This document shows, piece by piece, positions 51,860-64,000 of a DNA stretch of 64,000 bases. A program made the translations under genes and the position numbers. Every line of letters begins with the position of its first letter. Position 1 is the first letter of the stretch. Origin of the DNA: Limnoperna fortunei. Taxonomy: Eukaryota > Mollusca > Bivalvia > Mytilida > Modiolidae. The DNA is taken from assembly GCA_944474755.1 (NCBI GenBank), contig OX104122.1, positions 26,377,956-26,441,955 on the forward strand, written 5' to 3'. Under the pieces are notes generated by a model that was given only the letters and a program-made list of their open reading frames with translations, had not been told where the DNA came from and searched no databases.

Positions 51860-54800
51860 TTTATAATTTTCTATTTAAATATCAATGAATAGTTTATTTT
51901 TGTTATCTATAATATACATTGCAAAACGATAGAAAAAACTTACATATGAATTGTTTTACATTACTCTTTCATTTAAGTAGCAGTCGACATTATTACAGAG
52001 ACAAGTTTAAATAAAGCAAGTAGGCAATTACTCATTCAGATACATTTACTAGTTATTGACTCATGGAATTAAAACTTGAACTCTTCATTAAAATAAATCT
52101 ACCCGCAACTATGCGCATTAAAAAATACCAACTTTGCAGCTTTATCGGAGCATTACACCGTATTACAATCTTTCTACCACTACTTGTTTTCACTATAATA
52201 TCGTTCTGTTATTTTTTTACTCGTTTCGCCTTTACAGTAATTTCCACAGCAGGGCCACATCGTGTTTAGCAGGAAATGCTTACCCATTTAGAGCTTCTGA
52301 GTCCACCTACGGTTTAGTAAGGGCAGTGCTTCGCGTCTCTAGTTATAATGTCTGCTTTAGACTTTTTTTACCTTATGGAGCTCTGTACTTTAAAAAAAAT
52401 CAAACGAGTACTGGCTAGTTCAGTATCAGTGATGGGTTATTTAGCAGAATGTCAACTTATAAAAACATGAAATCCATTTTGGCATTAATTTAAGAAATTT
52501 TACAAAGTTTAAAAGTTCGTTTGTTTTGCAGATTTTGATTCATCAAACCGTAACCTATTCAATGTATCACTTTATCAAGATGAAATTTGATGTCGGGATT
52601 TTGGAGAAGTAGTTAATTAAAAACAAGATTTCCATGTGGCGAAGAATATGTGTGCTGGGCATGAATGATTGACACAACGATTTTAGTAGAAAAAAATATA
52701 TCACGACAATTCCATACAAACATGAATTAAACCCAACAAAACCAGAAGTGCATAGAGGTGAAGTGATCGGAACGAGTTCACAGTACCTTCCTATATAAAG
52801 ACTACATATAACTCAACGAAATGGTCTGATCGTATTTCCCAATTTCCCACAACGGACAATTAAAACATTCGCTACGATACACCCTTGTTTGAGTATCAAG
52901 AGTGTCCATTCTTAAAGGTGTCTGAAAACACCACGAACAGACGACGAACGTACAGTGATGGCAAAAGCTCAATTCGAAAATCGGGTAATCAAAAACTACC
53001 TTAAATGTATTGATAACTCATAATGATAATTAAAATACAGGCACTAATTACTGCAAATCAATAAATCTTCTCTTTTGATGGAATTTTGCAATATCTAAAA
53101 TATCTTTCTGTACAATAAAGCCAACAGTGATAAGACGCGTCAGTTTTTTACACATTACGATTAAATGCTCTTTTTATCATCTTTTGCCGACGACCAACAA
53201 CAAAATTGAATTATCACTGGTTTCCTTTACTGTATTTCTTTAAATACAAAAACTGTCATTTTATACACAATTAAACTCAGTTATGTTCACTGTGTATTTA
53301 TCTTATTTGACATTACAGACGCTGCAGGTTTTAGATAAGCATATAAAAAGGACAAATTCGAAAATAGACTCAGATGTTTCCATTTCTAGGATCGTTATTC
53401 TAAACTGGAAACATTATATGTCTTTAAAAAGCCACAAACGGAATTACTGATTTAACCTAACACTCTCCATTAGTTTTAAAATCATTAAAGATCCTGTTTA
53501 TACATTTTCTTCCTCTGAAAGGAAGACTGAGTGTTTTTGATTGCAATATAGATAATGATAGTTAAACATGGAGGCCCACATTGTGAAAATATGTATACAA
53601 TTGATATGCAAATGTTATAATATTGTTAAAAATTTGCAAAAATTATGTTTCAAACTTCATCTGCAAAAATGTTTGCCCACGTAATAACATTGACTGTAGA
53701 TTTATCCCGAAAGTGCAAGAAAGCATATCCTAACTTAATAAAAAAAGGGTCACCATGGAACCATAATATTAATAGATAATTACACCAAAGGGTGACCAGG
53801 AAAGCACCAATCAAAAAACTTTTGGTTACAATACAAACATACCGACGCACGTTTAATTTAAGTTGTTGTTTTTGCTCTTTTTGAGTGTCATTTACTTGTC
53901 AATACATAATAAAAAATGCAATGGTGGAAACTATATTAATTTTTTAATTTTACTTATAAAAAATTTAATCTCTTGTGATAGCTTTAAAATCAAAACCAAT
54001 ATATGTCTAGTGTTTGGATGGACGCTCGAATGAAATTGTCCTTGTATCGATGCAAACTCGAAGAACAATCGCTATCTGTCACTATTCCTTTTGAGTATAG
54101 TATTAACACGTGTTTTACTATACTTCAGACAGTAAAGCATTACATCTCTTTGTATATATTGCATCGTGCTTAATAAGATAATTTACCTACTCAGACATAC
54201 TTGTTTTTTGACCTAGACAAAAATGTAAAATGTTCTATTATGATTCTAGTACAAGAATATATCATTGAATAAACATGCAAACTAACATGTTGCTTGTTTA
54301 CAATATCAGAAACTTTTAAATTTGTGTGCAATTTTATTGAGCGTATTTCTTTCTGCGTGTATCTTCATAAAAATTATTCTGTAAAAGCGTTTTAACAAAG
54401 CTGAGCGGTGAGGACATTATCCTTAAGTCTGTATGACAACTTATGTAGTGCTTCACAGTCTTGCCTATCTACATGCCTATCTACATAGAGAACAGCTCTT
54501 CAAATCTGTCAGATGGAATTTATTATTACTTAAAGGAAGGATCGCTTCTGTCGTATCTTCATCTAAATGTGTAGACATTCGATATTTAAATTTGTAAATG
54601 CAATATATAGAACAGAATGAAGTGGAAATCAGTATAGAAATATCATTTGCCTTAATTTAATAAATAATGTTTGCAATTTGTTTTATTTTTGTCGACGGCT
54701 TTTTTTCACAATGAATCTTTAATGATAAATTTTCAAATAAATTTTTTCTTTAAAGGATAGAAATGCGACTGATAACGATCAATATCAACGTCAGTGTTTA

Positions 54801-57800
54801 CGTTTCTTTAAGGTCTTAATGCTTTTTTATTTCCACAAGAACATTGATTAACTACATAAGATTAGTGTACATCATCCTTGGATTTTATTGGCAGCAAATA
54901 TGTTTCGCGAGCGGTGTTGTTAACTGGCTACACAAGAAAGGGTGGTTTGCTGCACATGTTATTTATCCAAATTTCTATGAACGAGTCATATGTTGTCTTT
55001 CCTATTACTGGATTTGACTATTCTCGACATGACAATGAATTACTCTAATGATATTTAGAGTAAGAAATTGTTTTTTTGGATTGGGCTCGCAAAACTTTCT
55101 TTTGTTTTTTGTTTATTTCGTGTTGTGAAAGTCCGGTCGGTTTTCTAAGTGTTTTGAGTATTTGTCTGATAAATATTGTATCACATTCACATCATATGAA
55201 ATATTTTATTCTGTTTCAAAGATATATTGATAACTGAGCAATGGGCACAGCTAAATTACTGCCAATTAAGACATTTGGTCTAAATGTAGCACGTCGACGC
55301 AAATGGTGGCTCAAAATACGTAATTGGCTACACAATATTAGGCAGTACTGTAGATTGCAAACGCAACAATTTAAGTTATCAGTCAGCTATAACCCATCAA
55401 TCATTATTCTGTCCCTGGCAACACTCAGTTCGTTATCACTCAGACCAATTCAATTGTCCTAATCTGTTTATTAATCAAGTAATAGATAGGGCGCGATCTG
55501 CCTGATATGTCGGTTATATTGGGCTGTTACGACTTAAATGTCAAGGTTAAGAAATATCTTTACTTAGCTAACAAAAGACTAATGCAAATTACATGGTAAA
55601 TACATAATATGCGTTTTACCATTTTAATGAATACAACGCGTTCATTAGATGTGTATATATGCATATAAATATACATACATTTTACTAATTAAATACTTTT
55701 TGTTTTATATTAAACTTATTAAATTGACCGATATAGTTACATAATTAAAATGGCGACTTCTGGATAGGACTGATTGGACTGGCATGACTGATTGCTTACG
55801 GTTACCAAGGGTAATGCCGGATTCATGCTTTGCACGGATACATTTGTCAGCGATCATTAATCCATCATTATTCAGATATCGATCAGTCAAAGTGCAAATA
55901 CTGTAACGATCCGCTGTTGTTTCTTAACCTAAAAAAAGAACAGCACAAAATATGAGATGAGAAGATGGTACACAAATAATATTAATTTAGTTGGTTATTC
56001 TGAAAACATCCATATATAGCGTTATCTTTAACAGAGTAAAAGCTGAACTATTTGGTATATAAACCAACATTATTTTATATTAAGTATATGTATATATTTC
56101 TATAATTGATTTTGACAGTATAGTTTATGTTGTTTAAAACCAGAGACAATACATTAAATTGGTTCCATTAAAATACATGTGAAGATAGCTTTATAAGGAT
56201 TTTTTGTTGACAAAGCACTTTATATACGTTTTACAATAATATAAAGTAATTAATCATTTCAGTTGTAATAAATTCTGTCAGTAGTAAAATTTACACAAAA
56301 GTCAGAACGCAGCAGAAATTTTTGTTTATGTCATATTTTATTTTATTTAGCAGTTAAACTTAGTCATTATTATGACAGTTCCATTAGGTCTCAAATAAAC
56401 AAATCAGTGGGCAGAATGTGCTACTAAAACGAAGGTTAGTTTGAAATAACCGTTGTTTTTTCTTAATATATAAATGCTAGAGAACTTTATAAAAAGTACA
56501 CAGTAATTGCAAAGCAACATAACATATTTTAATAATGCAAAGATCTTTAAACGAGTCTTATATTAAAAAAAAATTAATACATTTTGTCACGTAACAAAAT
56601 ACTTTGCAATATTTTATCGCATAAATCTTCAAAACTAATTTGAAAATTAATAAAGTTTAAATAACCTGACATCATCTGTTCATCCATAAGCACATACGAA
56701 ATTATCATCATTAAAGTGAACAAATCAACAAAAACAAATAGTATGTTTATATAATTTTTTTTAATATATATAAACCGTTGTTTAGGTTTATGAGTATAAA
56801 TAAGAACAAGAACTAGCTTAAAGAAATGTTATTAATCATAGGAGCTGATTTAACTTACGAATAAAAACTCAGACCGGCAAAAATAGACACCAGCTTACGA
56901 CCATTACAAATTGTAATGGCGATAACCTGTAATATATATTGTTGATATCTATAAAATACAATCTTCTAAGTCGAAATGCTGAAATACTAGTCATGAAACA
57001 AATTCAACACCTTGCACGACTTCTTATCTAATTTTCAGGCAGACTATTGCCCTAACGTCTTGTTCTTCAGCATATCTGTAACATTTTCATAATCTTCTCT
57101 TCGAAATCTATTGTGGATTCTCAAACTAAACTTAACCTAAATGATCCTTGTTCCCAAACAAATAATTCTCATAAGCAATCATTGTTTTTTGGCTCACTTT
57201 TTATATTTTTTCTTTATCTTTTTTCCTTAACGACAAATGTTTTTCACTGAGTACAAACAAACGCGACGTCTACTAAAACGATAAACATTTTGACGTTGAG
57301 CAGGTCAAAAGTACGGCTAAAATACTACAAGCAAAAATCGAAACAATTTTTAACACAGGAGGGGGGAGGATATATGGTGATCCATAAAGGTAAGTATATC
57401 TTGCTTTAATAGTGAAACCAAATGTGTTAGTTACTTGTATTCCAAATCGGCACTAATTTAATCAAAAGCAAGTAAGTCAACCAGGAATATTTGTTTTGTA
57501 TTACACACGCTATATCCAATGTGAATCAAACTAATGATGGCAAAAATAATTAGGATTAAGACCGACTGTCAGAAAGCCTTCCTTTATGGTCTTTCAATAA
57601 AAACCAATTCCCTATTAAGAAAATAACAATAGAAATTGCAGACCAAAGAATATCAGAGAGCACAGCGGCCTGGAAACATACATAAACACCTAGGGGATCA
57701 CTACTGCAGACAGGCTATTAAAGATCCGAGATAAAGTCTTCAAAAATGAATATAATGGGGGCGATATTCTCGACACAACAGACCTTATATACTGCACCAA

Positions 57801-58242
57801 TAAGTAAAACAATAATTATGACGGTTATCAAATTAAAACAATTTACATAATAAGTGACACAATTGCTGTAAATACTTATTGTTTTGTATGTTTCTAATCT
57901 TATTTTAATTAATGTTATTTGATTTTAGGTTAAACAACAATTTAAGTAAATATAAATACACAGCTTTTTCCCGTAATTACTATACATTCTTATAAAAAAC
58001 ATATATGGTTTGAAAAGCTATAGTTTTATTGTTTGTAAGTTAGATATTTCAAAGTCGACAGCTTGCATGTTGCAATCTAGTCCGAGAATCCTCTGCCGTC
58101 CAACGCTTTTTCTTTTATGCGTGGGACGTCAGAGAGCTGTCAATAAGCAAACAGCGATTTTGCGACACGTGTCTAAGTCGGCAAATATCATCGTGTCCAG
58201 ATGTTAACAAACATTTTCGTCCATTTAAACTATATATAATTA
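51860..58242. other. Intergenic, no gene seen
   Basis: Over 6 kb without a recognisable gene, RNA or mobile element. The sequence around 55240-55460 has a 73-codon open frame of basic composition with no known match. The stretch around 57540-57790 looks less AT-biased than its surroundings but shows no defined feature. Confidence 0.5.
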
Positions 58243-58467
58243 GCTTCTTTAGATATTTTTCTCTATGAATATACTCATGATACCTCTAATCGAGATGATT
58301 TAAGTCCATTTTGAAGCTCATTTCCATCGGTACCCTTACATTCCTACATTTCACTTTCATTTTGAACAAAAAGTCACGTGACAACAATGTGACTTAAATC
58401 CAGTGCTAAAATTAGCTTGATTAAATGAATGTTGATTATATTCATAGAGAAAAATATCTAAAGAAGC
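58243..58467. mobile_element. 225-bp MITE with perfect 31-bp inverted repeats
   Basis: The arm beginning gcttctttagatatttttct at 58243-58273 is repeated exactly in reverse complement at 58437-58467. The 163-bp interior is not self-complementary and has no reading frame. The flanks (aatta and gaatt) do not give a clear target duplication. Perfect identity of the arms suggests a young insertion or ongoing constraint. Confidence 0.75.
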
Positions 58468-61400
58468 GAATTTTAAGTCAACACTTTGTTGTTACGATTG
58501 TTTTGCAACTTACGGATCACTGAGTTTCAGTGAACCAGTAATGAAGCGAGCAGTATCGTGAAAAACCCCGTTTGCGTCTATACCAATAAGGTTGACTGAC
58601 TTAATGTGTGTTTAAGGTCAAGAGAGCAATGTTTCAGCTTTATTAAGGAAAAGACAAAAGGGAGAAGAACATCGGGAACAAAATTTTGAGTGCCACTGAA
58701 AATTTATGGAGTGAATTCAGTCTCTTGTAGCGGCTAAAATGGGTTTACTCATTTTGAAAACTTACAAAAGGTGCGAGCACTCTCCAAACACTTCATTCAC
58801 TACAGTAAGAGGGCAACCAGGTTTTCTGTATTCTGATCAAACAACCTTCAACGAGAGGGTCTCTCCTATCCAACACATAATTTATTTCGGAACTTGAAGT
58901 TGAAACACTACAAGCATATAAAAGAACCTAGTGATACATCAATATGTCATTATAATTACACTTTAGACTAGTAAACCATAAACCCAGATTTTTAATAGGG
59001 TAAGAGAACATTATGTTTTTTTGACTTGTACGTTACTTTTATTTTTAATACGAATTTTTAACTTTCTGCTTTAATATTGAAATTGATTTTATTTTATTTG
59101 TTTAATGAACCTCTTAAAACATGTTTTTGATTCTCGTTTAACTAACAAAGTTATATGGAAAAACGTCTGTTATCTATTTTGAAGCCATTTACAGAAGTAG
59201 TGTATTTATATCTACATCATTGCGGCCCTTAAGATTGATGAAAAAATGTTAAAAAGAATATTTTATTTCACTAGTTTAGAATTTGTTGTATGCATCTCAC
59301 ACTTAAAATTTAGGAAAACAACTGTAAACATCTTTAACCTGCTTCTTTAATTTTAATCTTTACATGATTGAATAGAAAATTTAGGTTAGTGATTGATCAG
59401 TTAATCAGAAATTAAATTGGTCACGTCGGGCTAAAAATATTTGTATTATATTTTACTTTTTAAGATCCCTTTTCTACGCCTTAATGCTGGTAAAGAAACA
59501 AATCCACATGTCGGGAGCCCATCGGATTAAAAAATAGTTTTTCTGTAAAATATGTTGGGAAAAGTCTTTAGCAAGCATGTTATAAGACTTTATTATACTT
59601 CCCGCAAAAATCATGTATTTTTATTGGACAGTAACCATGTCTTAATTTCTACTGATTCCTAATTTAGCCGTGCACATGATATCAACGGGTGTTAATTCCT
59701 CGTGCTTTCCAACGGGCAATGTAAAAAAAATTAACACCCGCTCAGGACGAAGATTGCCGAACCGGAAAACTATCATTCGCTACAGCCGAAGTTTACGAAT
59801 GAAATACAAAAATTAGCTCAAAAGTAGGCCTAAGTAAGAGGCTGACCTTAGTAAATTGGTGGCGTCTTTAATTTTAAATTATCACCAAATTTAGCATTGT
59901 TGAGAGCAAGCAGTTGACAACGGCCTCTTAATTATTTGCGTATTGGGGAAACTATTGACCTTTTTTGCTCTGACTCGGGCACCAAGTTTCGTTGAGTAAT
60001 GGGAGACCCCTGAAAACGAGCGAAATCCTTTCACTTATATCACATTAAATTTTCGGGGTGTCATGTCAGATATAATTTTTCGCAAATTTAGAAAATTTAG
60101 AAAAACCGAAGGGTATTCGGGGAAACTCACAAACACCCATAAAATAGTCCAGAAATAGGCTTTGCGCAATCAGCTGAAAAATATCCAATGCATTTAACAA
60201 ACTATATATATAAATTTATTTATCAATTCTGTATGAAATTGCTTTTTAAATGCAGCTCTAATATCTAAATTCCATTTAATAACAAATCCACTGTCCATGC
60301 TACAGCTCGGCGCAGCCAAATATCAAAATAAGAACTAATTTCCTCTCCCTCAGTCAAAGGTCATTTACAGAGCCGTTGTCAAATTGAAAACAAAATTTTT
60401 AATTTTTACACTTTTTACTGCATTTTATTTTTGTTCCCCATATTACGAGCAAATCTTCCAAGTTTCATCTCATTCCGAAATAAAATAAAGCCGTTTCAAC
60501 CTGTTTTATGAACAAACTTTAACGCTTTCAATTGTTCGACTCAACACTTGATTTAAAAAAAAAATCAACAATTTTCATGTGTCATTATATCTATAGCTGG
60601 ATGATAAGTTTTCGCTTTCGCAACCTATATATATATATATATGTCATAATAAACCATAGGAAGGCTATATCTTTAAATAATATCAATACTGAATTCCAAA
60701 GTTATAAAAATTTTACCTTTTTAAGAAGAAAAATGGGCACATTACTTATCTTTTATAACAAATTTTTACATTTACTTTCTAATTTTTGTATTAATTGCAC
60801 ATTCAAACATTCTTTAACAGTATTCAATGAATAAATCAAATAATTATGGTTCAAAAATGGGTGTACATTTGTATTTACTAAAATTCAACTGATTATTAAT
60901 AGGTTAATAGCAATATTTCCAAAGAAGTTTCTTAAAAAAGAGATTTAAACAGCCAGGAGTTTTGAAATACCCTTTATGACATCATGCAAACTGTGACGTC
61001 ATAATGCAATGATGTTGTAACAGTGGTCATATTATAATCCAAATCTCTTCAAGTTTCTGATGTTTATTATTGATGTATATATTACATAACAGTAAACAAC
61101 CCTACAAATATAATTATACAACATATAAACAAGACATTCACAAGACATATTAATCAGACGTACAATACATACTAAATTAATAAAATTGTAAATCTTTATT
61201 TCAGATTAAACCTTTATAGGTTTACCAGTTACTCTACTTTATGCTAATTAAATCATAAAGTTACAATTTACTTTACACAAATATAAAATTACATTGAAAG
61301 AATTTAACAAACAAAACACATAGACAAACATAAAAAATTACCTGTCTATGGGACCAGGTTGTACATCAGTGAATTACATAAATAATGGTATCAAGATTTG

Positions 61401-63119
61401 CAATCGCAATTATTTCTCTCTCTCCCTTTCAAGACAAAGAACAAAGAATAAATATATACATTTTTAGGCGGGAAAACTACCTAACCAACCACAGATGAAA
61501 TCTTAGAACTATACAACCAATTGAAAATCTCCATTCAAACACACCTTTGACTAATACAGACACAACTGAGTACTTCTAAGAATACCTGTATACAAGAAAG
61601 CATTTTATATATACAAGTAATAATTTTCATTTTTAACATTTATAACAATTACATTTTTCATAAAATAAAAACCACAAAAATACACACTATCACAATGTTG
61701 TAACCATATATTGTAAACAAGTAAACATCAGTACACGAATTTGAAATAAATGGTGAAAGCAAAAAAAAAACATGTTTTTAAAATTAGTAACCGAGTGAAT
61801 TTATTGTGTACAAGGTCCATTGCTACCAAATGAAACCACTCCACCTACTTATATGTCACTTTTATATATGAGCGGCGTCATTCATAAAGGGACCTTAGTC
61901 TAAAAATTTTCGAAATTGAGATTTTTGCAGAATTATGATCCTGATATATCGAAATAATCAAATCTACAGTTTTATTTTATTCTCTCAAAGTTGAAATCCG
62001 TAAAGTATATGAAATCGGAACTCACTACTGCCTGACGTTGGTCAATTTTCCGGCGTTTTATCATAAACGACGTAGACGTCATTCAAAGGAATGACTGTTA
62101 TTTCCAATTTACCGTGCATTCCAGTTAATCAGTTCTTGCAGTAATCATAGGACTTCAATTACTTAAATTTGCATCTGTTATCATTTATTTTACCAAAACT
62201 TATAATTTACTGTATTACTCAATTCGGCAATGTTCGTGCAACTCATTGTACAATGTTATATAGATCATCAACAAATTCCGTGTAATTGTCCTATCTCGTA
62301 ATTTACTTCGGAAAGTGTACTGTTCGAATACTTTGTAAATAATTTACAATCATTAAAGAAAAACAAAATTTTAATATGAGGATGAATTTTCCCGGACATC
62401 TTAATTGTATATACATTAATTGAAGTATACATTAATTGAAGTATACAACTCTATTTAAAACATACTATTAATTAGAACGAATAATCGTACCTTGGTTTTT
62501 TTTTTTAATTTTTTTTTTGGCAAGGGTGCGAATTTAGTCCCATTACTCGTAAAGAAGCAGAACGGGAGTAAATCACTCCCGGCACTTTGATGTCCAAAAG
62601 AAGTTGCATATGCAATCAGACGTATTCGAACTTGATATCTTTCGACAGTGCCACCATTTTTTTTATCGGTTTCGTGTTTAAAATCGATCTTTATTGATAA
62701 CGTGATGATAGTTATTGCCGTTTTGAATAACGCGCTGTGCGTTGTGTATTAATTGACATTCGTGTCTCTTTTTAATTACGTTTACTACATGCAGAACATT
62801 GAGAAACCCGAAACTGAATGGCTTGTTGCATCATATGTAAAATTAATAGATTCTTACTACGGAATGGTTGTTATAGTATATATGCAAATTAGCACGTTAA
62901 TAATAAAATTAGGTCCCATTATCCATATACGGAAAAATGATCAACATAGCATTTTCCACGTGTATCTTGAAAGACGAAAAAGGAAATTTCTTCAATAAAA
63001 ATCGTTTCCCGTTAGTTTCGCAATGTTTAAAGCTTAAAGTAAAGAAGATGAATATTGTATAAATAGACCGAAGTTAGAATTTTTATTTGCTACATTACGA
63101 GCAATAGGACTGAATTCTG
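58468..63119. other. Intergenic, no gene seen
   Basis: AT-rich. It contains a fragment of family B in reverse orientation near 58810-58875 (acaaccttcaacgagagggt), a short inverted repeat near 59688-59743 (cgggtgttaatt and aattaacacccg), a CRE-like TGACGTCA near 60992-60999, a TA microsatellite near 60626-60643, and an 18-bp duplication (acattaattgaagtat) near 62412-62446. No coding sequence is recognised. Confidence 0.5.
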
Positions 63120-63127
63120 CCGTTAAT

Positions 63128-63278
63128 CATCCTCCCAAGTCAGGGGTTCTGAGTCCGCGTTCGCTCCATCATCATGATGGAGCGAACGCGGACTCAGAAC
63201 CCCTGACTGGAGCGAACGCGGACTCAGAACCCCTGACTGGATCGAACGCGGACTCAGAACCCCTGACTTGGGAGGATG
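63128..63278. mobile_element. 151-bp foldback element with triplicated arm
   Basis: Begins CATCCTCCCAAGTCAGGGG and ends with the reverse complement CCCCTGACTTGGGAGGATG. The 8-bp duplication ccgttaat flanks it (63120-63127 and 63279-63286). The 30-bp segment ggagcgaacgcggactcaga... is present once inverted in the left arm and three times in direct tandem on the right (63179-63208, 63209-63238, 63239-63268). It is GC-rich against AT-rich flanks. An 8-bp duplication fits hAT-like elements. No coding capacity. Confidence 0.88.
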
Positions 63279-63286
63279 CCGTTAAT

Positions 63287-64000
63287 TCGACAAATCACAA
63301 AACTAACTTCGGATTATAACGGCAGTAAAATTCGGCCTAACTATTAATTTGTCTCCGTTTACGACTTTTCAAAGTTTGAATTTTTGTCAGTTTGTTTGAA
63401 TGAGGGTTAAGGTCAGTTTTAGTCATTTTTCAGCTAGATCACGGCGTCTAGTTTTGTAATGACCAAATAAAAAATATTGAAATCTACGTATGACTTTGTC
63501 CTTAAGATTTACAAAGAGGTATCATATTGGAGATTTCTCGAATTTGAATAAACAAATTTCAACGAAATTCAAATATGTACAACTTTAATTTAAAACATAA
63601 AATTTGTATATGACATAAACTGCTAGTGGTGGAAAAATCCCAATCATTGTGGTTCTTTGTTAATTCAAACTAGATACTATCAATAAATATCATTATCTGT
63701 AAAAAACATTCAGGTATTTATATTTCACAGTTCATAATTTCTGTATACGTATGCAAAAGTATATTGCATAAGATGAAAGCTTTTGACGTTTGAGTGGCTA
63801 TTTTAAGTAGATCATAAACATTTTATATAAAATTTCAAATGGTTGTCTTCTTTTTCCTGTCTAATGATTTTTAAAAGCTAATCTAGACAGTATTCGTATA
63901 TCTCATTAGCTATGAAAATATGCAGCAATTTATTCACAGTTTATAATTTATGTGACTTTTTAAAACTAGATTATGCATATTTTATTTATTTAATAATTAC
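63287..64000. other. Window end, SINE remnant only
   Basis: A weak antisense remnant of the tRNA-derived SINE tail (agtcatttttcagctagatc) is at about 63391-63460. The remainder is AT-rich sequence without recognisable features. Confidence 0.45.

Noticed and set aside
60990..61000. CRE site TGACGTCA as a promoter element
   Set aside because: An isolated 8-bp match without a gene or transcript start nearby is not enough.

Overview
The window is animal nuclear DNA: AT-rich, with introns, no operons and many short dispersed repeats. A tRNA-derived SINE with a tail like those of bivalve SINEs, together with other mollusc-type repeats, suggests a bivalve mollusc. That identification is an inference from repeat style, not proven. 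One gene can be read with confidence: a DIS3L2-type 3'-5' exoribonuclease on the + strand. Its 24 coding exons run from 9901 to 36361. Every exon has AG/GT borders and the phases agree throughout, giving 3681 nt, or 1226 codons plus a stop. Domain order is a disordered N-terminus (exons 1-3), first cold-shock domain (exons 4-6), a long disordered insert (exon 7), second cold-shock domain (exons 8-9), RNB catalytic domain (exons 10-20), and S1 domain (exons 21-23). All the conserved blocks expected of a working enzyme are present. Layout: 1-720 may be the 3' end of an upstream transcription unit or retroelement. 721-9830 is intergenic and holds two SINEs, a mollusc-type dispersed repeat with a 108-bp foldback element inside it, and a 2.84-kb element with 31-bp terminal inverted repeats. 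9831-37030 is the DIS3L2 gene with its candidate UTRs. 37031-64000 has no gene I can recognise, only scattered SINE pieces, a few tandem duplications, a perfect 31-bp inverted-repeat element (58243-58467) and a 151-bp foldback element with an 8-bp target-site duplication (63128-63278). The gene works alone in this window. By family knowledge the protein degrades 3'-oligouridylated RNAs in the cytoplasm. The introns are more unusual than the protein. In three of them (after exons 4, 12 and 16) the 3' end of the coding exon plus its splice donor has been tandemly copied into the intron, up to about 16 times. One of these arrays was later split by a 1.3-kb insertion that looks like a solo LTR. 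These junction-anchored arrays are the most interesting signal in the window. Next are the SINE family, whose sense strand carries a poly(A) signal yet sits mostly in sense orientation inside the gene, and several apparently unclassified inverted-repeat transposons.
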